A stretch of 64,000 bases of DNA, from assembly GCF_010868145.1 (NCBI RefSeq), contig NZ_JAAGUY010000018.1, positions 57,412 to 121,411 of the forward strand. The letters are read 5' to 3'. This DNA is from Nocardia cyriacigeorgica. GTDB taxonomy: Bacteria; Actinomycetota; Actinomycetes; Mycobacteriales; Mycobacteriaceae. Every line of letters starts with the position of its first letter. Positions within the stretch are counted from its first letter, which is position 1. This document shows positions 10,734-18,530 of the stretch, one piece after another. The position numbers and the translations under genes were made by a program. The notes under the pieces were generated by a model. It saw only the letters and a program-made list of their open reading frames with translations. It made no database searches and was not told where the DNA came from.

Positions 10734-12944
10734 ATGCACGAGCCGATCGATCTGGTCGATTCAGCTGAACGAACCCGCACAGCGCTTGCCACTGCCTTGG
10801 CACTGTTCTCAGAGGCGTGGGCGTCCGGGTTTCCACCCGACCTGTCGGCATACCTACCCCGCGAACCGGCCGATCGGCGCACGATATTGATCGAACTGAT
10901 CAAGATCGACCTCGAATACCGCTGGCTTCGCTATCACTTTCCCAAGCGACTGATCGAATATCGCGCCGAATTCGCGGAACTGCAAGATGGTCCGCTGCCG
11001 GCCGAGTTGGTCTACGAGGAATTCCACGCCCTGCGCCGCGGTGCCCCCGCCGCCGATGCGGCCACCACGCTTGCCGAGGCCACTTCCATGGCCGGCCCTG
11101 AACCGGCACGGCTCACGAGTGAATACCGAAGCACGCTGATTGCTCGTCCCTGCGCGCAGGTTCTTCTCGACGCCATCGATGTCGGCGACCGCGTCGAGGA
11201 CTTCGACCTTCTGATGAGGGTCGGCGCGGGCGCCTTCGCCCAGGTCTACCTGGCTCGGCAACAATCGATGCAGCGACTCGTCGCGGTGAAGATCTCTCAT
11301 AACCAAGGAATCGAGCCGCAGACCCTCGCCCAGTTGGACCACGAACATATCGTGCGCATCTTCGACCAGCGGCTCATCGCCGATGGCGAGCTGAAGCTGC
11401 TCTACATGCAGTACCTACCGGGCGGGACGCTGCTCGACGTGCTGCGGTTGCGGCGCTCGACGCCGCCGGAACGCCACGGTGGGCAACTGCTGCTCGACGC
11501 CGTCGACGAGGTGCTCGCCGAGAAGGGTGAGGTTCGGCCAACCGAATCGGCGATCCGGACCAGAACCGGGGTGCTGACCTGGCCGGAGACCGTCGCCTGG
11601 CTGGGCCGCCGACTCGCGGACGCGCTACAGCACGCATCCGAGCGAGGAGTGTTGCATCGGGATATCAAACCCGCGAACGTGCTGCTGAGCGCCGAGGGAG
11701 TGCCGAAGTTGGCCGATTTCAACGTCAGCTTCAGCGAGAACCTCAAGGGCACCAGTCCGCTGGCGTACTTCGGCGGATCCCTGGCGTACATGTCGCCCGA
11801 GCAGCTCGAAGCCTGCAACCCCGAACTGCCCGCGACCGCCGTCGACCTCGATACTCGAAGCGACATCTTCGCGCTGGCCGTCATGCTGTGGGAATTGCTC
11901 ACGGGACGGCGGCCCTTTCCCGACGAAACGTCCGCGGGCGAGTCGGAGACGTCGCTGGCCCGGATGCTCGAATTGCGGCGCAGACCGGTAGAGCCGACGC
12001 ACTTGTCGGAGCTTCCGCCGGATTGCCCGATGGCGTTGCGCCATGTGCTCCTGAAGTGTCTGTCGCCCAACCGCGAGGACCGCTACTCGTCCGGTTCGGA
12101 ATTGGCCCAGCAATTGGACCTGTGCCTCGAGAAGAGGGCCAGGGAGCTCGCCTATCCGCCGTCGACCAGTTGGCGAACGCGACTTTCGCAATGGCCCACC
12201 CCTGTCCTCTGGCTGTCGTCGATGGTCGGTGTCGGCCTGGCGACGGTGTACTTGGCTCTGCACGCCCAGGGACTGATCAGAGAGCGCCTGCCCGATGCCA
12301 CGAACGACCGGATCGACAAGGGCATCGTGGCGTGCGTCCTGGGCGGCTTGCTGTTGGCCATCGTCATCTACGTCTACATCTCACATGATCAGCTCGCGGT
12401 TCTTCGCGGCTTGCGCAAGGGCAGACGCTACGGCGAGGCGAGGCTCGCGCGGGTGCGGTCGCGGACATTGATGTGGGGCGACCTGTGTGCGCTCAACACC
12501 CTGCTGTCCGCGGTTCTCGCCACAGTGACAGCCGTGCTGCTGCTGCACTGGTTCACCGACCTGCCCGTGCGACTGCAGGTCCATGCGGCAATGACTGTTC
12601 TGGTGTCGGGCCCCATCTCGGTCGCCTACACCTTCTTCCTTTCCACGTTCTACCTCGTCCACTGCGTCTATCCCCGCTACCTGCGCCACGGACGCACGAC
12701 GGGGCGCGACTCCGCCGACCTGCGCAGGCTTCGCCGCAGAACCACGGTCTACCTTGCGGTGACGGCGTCGGTGCCGGTGGTCGGGGTGCTGGCCGGATTC
12801 AGCTTTCTCGAACCGGCGGAGCTTGGGCTCGTGCGCGATTCGGTGCTGGGGCTGTGCGCGGCCACCGGGCTCGCCTTCGTCGCCGTGTATTGGTTGTTCC
12901 GCAAGCTGGACGCAGACCTGCGCGCGCTCGAGCGGGTGGTCTAG
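10734..12944 (+). CDS. Membrane Ser/Thr protein kinase with DFN in place of DFG
   Basis: 736 aa. Residues 1-130 form an acidic N-domain with WASGFPPDLSAYLP, a motif seen in planctomycete and myxobacterial kinases. The kinase domain (about 157-465) shows the glycine loop GAGAFAQVYLA, ATP-anchoring K186 (VAVKIS), HRDIKPANVLL with D310, and APE replaced by SPE. The metal-binding motif reads DFN (328-330) instead of DFG; Asp is kept. About six membrane helices follow (from about residue 490), ending in a short cytosolic tail. The gene stands between devR and its hibernation-factor/sensor neighbours, so it may feed into the DevR pathway; that is inference. Extracellular sensor domains of the PknB type (PASTA) are absent. 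Confidence 0.85.
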   Translation: MHEPIDLVDSAERTRTALATALALFSEAWASGFPPDLSAYLPREPADRRTILIELIKIDLEYRWLRYHFPKRLIEYRAEFAELQDGPLPAELVYEEFHALRRGAPAADAATTLAEATSMAGPEPARLTSEYRSTLIARPCAQVLLDAIDVGDRVEDFDLLMRVGAGAFAQVYLARQQSMQRLVAVKISHNQGIEPQTLAQLDHEHIVRIFDQRLIADGELKLLYMQYLPGGTLLDVLRLRRSTPPERHGGQLLLDAVDEVLAEKGEVRPTESAIRTRTGVLTWPETVAWLGRRLADALQHASERGVLHRDIKPANVLLSAEGVPKLADFNVSFSENLKGTSPLAYFGGSLAYMSPEQLEACNPELPATAVDLDTRSDIFALAVMLWELLTGRRPFPDETSAGESETSLARMLELRRRPVEPTHLSELPPDCPMALRHVLLKCLSPNREDRYSSGSELAQQLDLCLEKRARELAYPPSTSWRTRLSQWPTPVLWLSSMVGVGLATVYLALHAQGLIRERLPDATNDRIDKGIVACVLGGLLLAIVIYVYISHDQLAVLRGLRKGRRYGEARLARVRSRTLMWGDLCALNTLLSAVLATVTAVLLLHWFTDLPVRLQVHAAMTVLVSGPISVAYTFFLSTFYLVHCVYPRYLRHGRTTGRDSADLRRLRRRTTVYLAVTASVPVVGVLAGFSFLEPAELGLVRDSVLGLCAATGLAFVAVYWLFRKLDADLRALERVV

Positions 12945-13016
12945 CACATCAGTCGCGCCTTGCTCGCTGATACCTGCGTCCGTGAGCGAAACCGGCCCAA
13001 CCGAGCGGCCCTCCTC

Positions 13017-13772
13017 CTACCTGGCCGGGCGGACCAGCGCGAGGTCGCCGTCGTAGCGGCGGTAGAGCAGATGGCCACGCCCCGTGCGGGCGTCGGTGAA
13101 GAACAGGAACGGCAGCCCACGCCAGCACAGCTGGGTGGCGGCGTCGCCTTCGTCGAGGACCGGCGCGGGCACCGGGGCGACGGTCAGCGCCATCGGCGCG
13201 GGCGAGGATTCGGTGGGTTCGGTGGTGCGCTGGCGGATCATCTGCACCCCGTCCGGGTCGATCCAGTGCACCACCGCCTCCTCGCCGGTCTCGGCATCGG
13301 TGAACAGGTGCACGTCGTAGTCCATGGCGTCGAGCACCTCGATCGCCTGCGCGGGGGTGCCCGCCAGCAGAACGTGGTCCTTGCGCCTGGTGATCGGCCG
13401 CTGCTCGGTGACCCGCGCCAGCGGCGGCCGGGCTGGATCCGGCCAGACGCGCGGCATCGGATCGGCGCTGAGCCTGGCTATCTGGCGATCGAGACGTTCG
13501 GCGGCGAAGGTGACCGCGAAACCACGTGGTCCCGGAACCTGCACCCGAGTCCGCGTATCCCGGGAATGGATATTGGCCTGCACGACCGTCGGCTGATCGG
13601 CGTCCACAGGTGCGGTGACGCGCACGTGCGCCGCCGCGTCGAGGTGGTGGCGGCGCAGTACCCGCCCGATGGCCCGCACCGCACGAGTCACGTCGGCGGG
13701 TGGTACCGCGCCACGTGTGGTGACCGCGAGGTCGGGCTCGGTCGCGGTGGCCCACAGCTCCAGCGAATTCAT
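13017..13772 (-). CDS. Ribosome-hibernation-like protein with S30AE C-terminal repeats (DosR regulon, DATIN-like)
   Basis: 251 aa from ATG 13772, preceded by AGGGG with a 6-nt gap; the frame runs further but without support. The N-half resembles HPF/sigma-54 modulation proteins (VTRAVRAIGRVLRRHHLDAA; VQANIHSRDTRTRVQVPGP). The C-half holds the S30AE_C dimerisation motif twice: VHLFTDAETGEEAVVHWIDP and FLFFTDARTGRGHLLYRRYD. Proteins of this kind silence or dimerise ribosomes; the M. tuberculosis relative Rv0079 (DATIN) belongs to the DosR regulon. A DosR box lies 62 bp upstream and the DevS-like sensor is divergent. Confidence 0.78.
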   Translation of the reverse strand: MNSLELWATATEPDLAVTTRGAVPPADVTRAVRAIGRVLRRHHLDAAAHVRVTAPVDADQPTVVQANIHSRDTRTRVQVPGPRGFAVTFAAERLDRQIARLSADPMPRVWPDPARPPLARVTEQRPITRRKDHVLLAGTPAQAIEVLDAMDYDVHLFTDAETGEEAVVHWIDPDGVQMIRQRTTEPTESSPAPMALTVAPVPAPVLDEGDAATQLCWRGLPFLFFTDARTGRGHLLYRRYDGDLALVRPAR

Positions 13773-13833
13773 AGGAAACCCCTGCTTTCTATTCTCGCCG
13801 TGCGGATATGCCACCATCACGCGGAGATAACGA

Positions 13834-13853
13834 ACAGGGCCGAAAGTCCCCGA
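13834..13853. promoter_or_regulatory. DosR/DevR box in the divergent promoter region
   Basis: The 20-mer ACAGGGCCGAAAGTCCCCGA reads, on the other strand, with core GGGACTTTCGGCCC, matching the established DosR palindrome (GGGACT...GGCCC type). It is 62 bp from the hibernation-like gene and 85 bp from the devS-like gene, so DevR could drive either or both. Confidence 0.8.
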
Positions 13854-13937
13854 TCCGGCAATAGCATTGACCGAACGCCGCGTCACAGCTGGCCAATCGG
13901 GGCACGGCCGTCGCGCGGAGACGACAAGGAAGCCGAT

Positions 13938-15662
13938 ATGGCCGAGAGATCGAGCCCGCCCGCTGTGCGCGGCGCGCTCTACCAGCAGCGCCTGCGCGAA
14001 CTGCTGGCCGAGGTCAGCGACCGGGTGGAGGTGGCCGCCGATTCACGCGGCCGGATGGACGGGCTGATCGAAGCCATGCTGACGGTCACCTCGGGCCTCG
14101 ATCTCGACGACACCCTTCGCGCCATCGTCCGCACCGCGACCAGCCTGATCGACGCCGAGTATGGCGCGCTCGGTGTCCGTGGTCACACCGGGCAGGTCTT
14201 CCAGTTCGTCGCCGAGGGCATCGACGACGGGACCAGGGCGCGAATCGGTCAGCTGCCCGCGGGCCACGGCGTGCTCGGCGCGGTCTTCGCCCAGCTCACC
14301 CCACTGCGGCTCGACGATCTGACCGCCCATCCCGAGTCGGTGGGCTTCCCCGCGCACCATCCGCCGATGCGGACCTTCCTCGGAGTTCCGGTGCGGATCC
14401 GCGATGAGGTGTTCGGCAGCCTCTACCTGTGTGAGAAGGCCGGTGGGCAGCCGTTCACCGCAGAGGACGAGGTGCTGGTGCAGGCGCTGGCCGCCGCTGC
14501 GGGTATCGCGGTCGACAATGCGCGGCTCTACGAATCGGCGCGAACCCGGCAGGAATGGATCGAAGCGACCCGTGAGGTGGCCACCGAATTCCTCGCCGTC
14601 GGCACCCCCGGCCGCGCCCTGGAGCGGGTGGTCGATCATGCGCGGGCGCTCACCGGATCGCAGCTGTGTTTCCTCGCCGCCGCCGGTCCTGGGGATGTCA
14701 CCGAACTGCTGATCACGCACTGGTCCGGCCCGGATGCACGACGGGCCGGGCATCCGATCCCGCTGGCGGGCACCGCGGTCGGCGAGGCGTTCGGCAGGCG
14801 CACCCCGCTGCGGTTCGACGACGCGGGCCAGGTCGATCTCGGCATCACCCTGCCCTCCCCCGGTCCGGCGCTGATCCTGCCGTTGTGCACACCGGACGCG
14901 ACCCACGGCACCCTGGTCACCGTCCGGCGCGCGGGTTCCGCCCCGTTTCCGGACGAATTGGTCGAGCTCACCGCCGCCTTCACCGATCAGGCGGCGCTGG
15001 CGATGCAGCTGGCCGACGCACAACGGCGCATGCGTGAGGTCGACATCCTCGCCGACCGCGACCGCATCGCCCGCGACCTGCACGATCACGTCATCCAACG
15101 ACTGTTCGCGATCGGTCTGACCTTGCAGGGCGCGGTGCCACGCGCCACCGTCCCTGATGTGCGCGACCGGCTCACGCGGGTGATCAACGATCTCCAGGAA
15201 GTGGTGCAGGAGATCCGCACCTCCATCTTCGATCTGCACGGCGGCGCCGACAGCGCACGATTGCAGCAGCGCATCGAACACGCCATCCGACAGCAGACCG
15301 TCGACAGCACGATCCGGGCCACCGTGCAGTTCTCCGGCCCGCTGTCGGTGCTGGAACCGGATCTGGCCGATCACGCCGAGGCCGTGGTGCGTGAGGCGGT
15401 GAGCAATGCGGTCCGCCATTCCGGCGGCGACACCGTCACCGTCGATATCGGGGTCTCCGACGATCTGACCATCGTCGTCACCGACAACGGCTGGGGCGTA
15501 CCGCATCACGTCATCCGCAGCGGGTTACGCAATCTCGAGCAGCGCGCGGAGGAGGCGGAGGGCCGGTTCACCATCACCGCCGCCGTCGCCAGGCACGCGC
15601 GCGCCGATTCCGAGGATGCGCTGCCAGGAACCCGGCTGTCCTGGACGGCACCCCTCCCCTAG
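13938..15662 (+). CDS. devS: DevS/DosT-type two-GAF sensor histidine kinase
   Basis: 574 aa from ATG 13938 (AAGGA 7 nt upstream). Two GAF domains (about 50-200 and 205-365), then a HisKA_3 dimerisation/phosphoacceptor segment RIARDLHDHVIQRLF with H382, and an HATPase domain (VREAVSNAVRHSGGD N-box, TDNGWGVP G-box). The first GAF keeps FPAHHPPMRTFLGVPV: H141 aligns with the haem-ligating His149 of DosS, so it should sense O2, NO or CO through haem. It probably phosphorylates the DevR-like regulator 3.3 kb away. Its TAG overlaps the stop of the convergent ketosynthase gene by 3 bp. Confidence 0.92.
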   Translation: MAERSSPPAVRGALYQQRLRELLAEVSDRVEVAADSRGRMDGLIEAMLTVTSGLDLDDTLRAIVRTATSLIDAEYGALGVRGHTGQVFQFVAEGIDDGTRARIGQLPAGHGVLGAVFAQLTPLRLDDLTAHPESVGFPAHHPPMRTFLGVPVRIRDEVFGSLYLCEKAGGQPFTAEDEVLVQALAAAAGIAVDNARLYESARTRQEWIEATREVATEFLAVGTPGRALERVVDHARALTGSQLCFLAAAGPGDVTELLITHWSGPDARRAGHPIPLAGTAVGEAFGRRTPLRFDDAGQVDLGITLPSPGPALILPLCTPDATHGTLVTVRRAGSAPFPDELVELTAAFTDQAALAMQLADAQRRMREVDILADRDRIARDLHDHVIQRLFAIGLTLQGAVPRATVPDVRDRLTRVINDLQEVVQEIRTSIFDLHGGADSARLQQRIEHAIRQQTVDSTIRATVQFSGPLSVLEPDLADHAEAVVREAVSNAVRHSGGDTVTVDIGVSDDLTIVVTDNGWGVPHHVIRSGLRNLEQRAEEAEGRFTITAAVARHARADSEDALPGTRLSWTAPLP

Positions 15663-16831
15663 TGCTCGCCCGGCGGCGCCAGCACCACCATCGAATTGTT
15701 GCCGCCCATCCCCAGCGACAGCTTCACCGTGATGCCGCCGGTGCTTGCCGACGGACCGTCCAGCAACCGCGGATGCGGCGCGGCGACGATCGGGGCCGCA
15801 GGAACGATTCCCCGATCGAATCCGAGGGCTGCGGCCGCGATCTCCACCGCGGCGGCCGCGCCCTGGCAGTGGCCGGTCAGGGGTTTGAGGGCGTAGACCT
15901 CGGGCCGGTCGTCGAATACCTCGGCCAGCAGCGCGCGCTCGGCGGTATCGCATTGGCGGGTGCCGGTGCCGTGCGCGTTGAAATACTGCACCTGGTGCGC
16001 CGACACGCCCGCGATATCGAGTGCCCGGCGCGCGCAGTCGATGATCCGCCGATGCCCGGGATCCACCGACACCACGTGATAGGCGTCGTTGGTCATCGCA
16101 CCGCCGAGCACCGTGGCATACGGTCGCGCGACCGAGCGGCTGAGCACGAAACCCACCGATGCCTCCCCCATGCTGAAACCGCGGCTACCTTCCTGGAAGG
16201 GCCGGCACGCCTCGAGTGGTTCGGCGTCGGTGACAGCGGCACCGAGCCGGACGAAATGCTCGACCATATCCGGGGTTGCCGACACATCCGTGGCCACGCA
16301 CACCACGTCGTCAGCGACACCGCTGTCGAGCCACATCTGCGCGGTGATCAACGCGACGTTGCCCGAACTGCAGGCCGCGGACACGTTCATCGCCGGACCG
16401 TGAAACCCGTACTCCTGCATCACCACCGAGATCGGAGTGGACGGAAGCAACCGCAGATAGTCCCGTGAGCGGCGATTGCCGCCGTCGACGGCGTAGAAGT
16501 CGCGCCAGTTGGCGACGTCACCGAGCACGATCGCGTGTAGCAGTCCGACGGTGCGCCCCGGTCGCCATCCGCGGGCGATCGCGTCGGTGATGGCCTCGCG
16601 CGCCGCCTCGTGCACGGCGCGCCCGTACCGGCTCGTACTCACCTGTGGATCGCCGCCCGACGGGACCAGCGAGACCCAGGCCGCTTCGTCACGCTCGACC
16701 CCGTATCCGGGCTGCACACCCGCCGCCGACTTGGCGCTCAGCAGTCCGCGCCACAGCGCCTCACGCCCCCATCCGTACCCGGTAACGGCACCGACACCGG
16801 CGATGGACATATGATGATCAGGTTCCGACAT
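15659..16831 (-). CDS. Beta-ketoacyl-ACP synthase, FabF/KAS II-like
   Basis: 390 aa from ATG 16831, preceded by GAGGAG. Thiolase-fold condensing enzyme: active-site C154 in NVSAACSSGNVAL, His in NAHGTGTRQCD, and Lys/His in ALKPLTGHCQGAAAAVEIA, so the Cys-His-His set is complete. It would condense acyl and malonyl units in fatty acid or polyketide synthesis. The gene is alone, not next to fabD, acpP or PKS genes, so its pathway is open; mycolate-related or secondary-lipid synthesis is possible. Confidence 0.88.
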   Translation of the reverse strand: MSEPDHHMSIAGVGAVTGYGWGREALWRGLLSAKSAAGVQPGYGVERDEAAWVSLVPSGGDPQVSTSRYGRAVHEAAREAITDAIARGWRPGRTVGLLHAIVLGDVANWRDFYAVDGGNRRSRDYLRLLPSTPISVVMQEYGFHGPAMNVSAACSSGNVALITAQMWLDSGVADDVVCVATDVSATPDMVEHFVRLGAAVTDAEPLEACRPFQEGSRGFSMGEASVGFVLSRSVARPYATVLGGAMTNDAYHVVSVDPGHRRIIDCARRALDIAGVSAHQVQYFNAHGTGTRQCDTAERALLAEVFDDRPEVYALKPLTGHCQGAAAAVEIAAAALGFDRGIVPAAPIVAAPHPRLLDGPSASTGGITVKLSLGMGGNNSMVVLAPPGEH

Positions 16832-17040
16832 GGCATCGCTCCTCGGCCCGATCTTCTGGACCGTTCGCGCCGGCCCGCCGTCGTGAAGAACCGGTTCTGT
16901 CATGATCACCGCATCGAGCCGGGCGAAGTACCCGAAACGAATCGCGGCAATCGCGTCGATCATGTGAACGGCGCACATGTCGCATCCAGAATAATCCCGT
17001 GCTCCAATGACCAGCTGACGGTGGACGATCGGGGGTTCGA

Positions 17041-18372
17041 GTGGGAGAGGACAGGCTCAGCGCCGCCGAGCAGCTGGCGCAGCGGTATCGGTCTCTGGTC
17101 GAACACACCCCGGACGGGATCTGCGTGCACGAACGCGGCACGATCGTCTACGTCAATCCGGCGGCGGTGCGCATGCTGGCGGCCTCCGGTCCGGAGGAGC
17201 TGGTCGGGCGCCCCCTCGTGCAGTTCGTCCACCCGGATTCGGTGCCGGGGATGCTCGATCGGATCTCCCGGCTCAACCGGGCCGGCGCGGCGTCCGATTC
17301 GGCCGAAATGATGCTGACGCGGCTGGACGGCACCCCCGTCCAGGTCGAGACCGTCTCGGTGCTCACCGTCTGGCACGACCAGGCCGCCTATCAGGTCGTC
17401 ATCCACGACCTCACCGCCCAACGCGCCGCCGAGGCCGCCCAGCGCCGGGCCGAACAGCACTTCACGACCGTGGTGAGCCAATTGGAGGAAGGCGTGACCG
17501 TGATCGACCGGGACGGCCGGATCGAATCGGTCAACCCGGCGGCGCAGCGAATCTTCGGCATCGAGGACGCGGGTGATCTGACCGGCGTCACCATCACGGA
17601 CCTGCCGTTGACACTGCTGGACGCCAATGCCCAGCCGATGCCGACCTCGCGGCATCCGGTGGCCCGCACCCTCGCCACCGGCGAAACCATCACCGGCTAC
17701 GTCTTCGGCGTCGACCGCTCCGATGGGCAACGCCGTTGGCTGTCCGGGTCGAGCAGGCTGCTCAATCCGGGTGATCCGGACTCGTCGGCGGTGTCTTCGT
17801 TCGCCGATATCACCGAGTTCCGGGCCAGTCGCCGCCACCTGGAATATCAGGCCACCCACGATTCGCTGACCGGGCTGGCCAATCGGTCGCTGATCCTGTC
17901 CCAGCTGGCCGGTGCGCTGGCGGCCAGCGAAAATCTGCCGGTATCGGTGGTGATGTTCATCGATCTGGACGGTTTCAAGGCGATCAACGACACTCTCGGC
18001 CACGCTATCGGCGACACCGTCCTGCAGATCGTGGCCCAGCGGCTGCAGCGGGCACTGCGCGGCGACGACATCGTCGGCAGGCTCGGCGGTGACGAATTCC
18101 TGGTCCTGCTGTCCGGCCGCACCCGGCAGGCGGATCTGGACGCCCTCGTCATGCGGCTGCAATCCACCATGGCCGAACCGATCGTCGCGCGCGGGCATCG
18201 CATCGAGGTCAACGCCTCGATCGGCGTCACCGCGTTACGCCAGGGCGACCGCCGCACCCCGGAAGCGGTGCTGCACGACGCGGATGTGGCGATGTATCGC
18301 GCCAAGCCGTCCGGTCATCGCGAAGGCACCATCGGGGCCGCCCGCAGGCCGAACAACACGCACGCGTCCTGA
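17041..18372 (+). CDS. PAS-PAS-GGDEF diguanylate cyclase
   Basis: 443 aa, GTG start at 17041. Two PAS domains (about 14-130 and 143-265; HTPDGICVHERGTIVYVNPA and LEEGVTVIDRDGRIESVNPA) precede a GGDEF domain (about 275-430). The active-site loop is intact: GRLGGDEFLVLLSG, and RGDD five residues upstream is a proper RxxD allosteric inhibition site. It should make c-di-GMP from GTP in response to a PAS-bound signal. There is no EAL domain and no membrane helix. Confidence 0.92.
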   Translation: MGEDRLSAAEQLAQRYRSLVEHTPDGICVHERGTIVYVNPAAVRMLAASGPEELVGRPLVQFVHPDSVPGMLDRISRLNRAGAASDSAEMMLTRLDGTPVQVETVSVLTVWHDQAAYQVVIHDLTAQRAAEAAQRRAEQHFTTVVSQLEEGVTVIDRDGRIESVNPAAQRIFGIEDAGDLTGVTITDLPLTLLDANAQPMPTSRHPVARTLATGETITGYVFGVDRSDGQRRWLSGSSRLLNPGDPDSSAVSSFADITEFRASRRHLEYQATHDSLTGLANRSLILSQLAGALAASENLPVSVVMFIDLDGFKAINDTLGHAIGDTVLQIVAQRLQRALRGDDIVGRLGGDEFLVLLSGRTRQADLDALVMRLQSTMAEPIVARGHRIEVNASIGVTALRQGDRRTPEAVLHDADVAMYRAKPSGHREGTIGAARRPNNTHAS

Positions 18373-18434
18373 GCGCATCTCGGTCTCCGCTCCCGCCGCC
18401 GCCCTGTGTGGCGGCAACGGCGCCGAACGCGCAG

Positions 18435-18465
18435 TAGACTGGACGATTCCGTTTTCCGATCGTCC
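18435..18465 (+). promoter_or_regulatory. Possible helD promoter with adjoining dyad
   Basis: TAGACT (18435-18440) fits the TAnnnT -10 pattern, 90 bp before the gene. It is followed directly by GGACGAT (18441-18447) and its inverted copy ATCGTCC (18459-18465), an 11-nt-spaced dyad at the expected transcription start. It may be an operator or a 5'-UTR hairpin. Confidence 0.35.
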
Positions 18466-18530
18466 GCGTATTCCACCAAGCTGTCGTCTGCCCCACTGGT
18501 GCCTGGTCACCGGGTGACAAGGAGTTCGTT

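Noticed and set aside
14043..15509. 488-codon minus-strand frame opposite devS
   Set aside because: Shadow frame with no recognisable domain and no ribosome-binding site.
18373..18530. Rifampicin-associated element upstream of helD
   Set aside because: No sequence resembling the known element was found.
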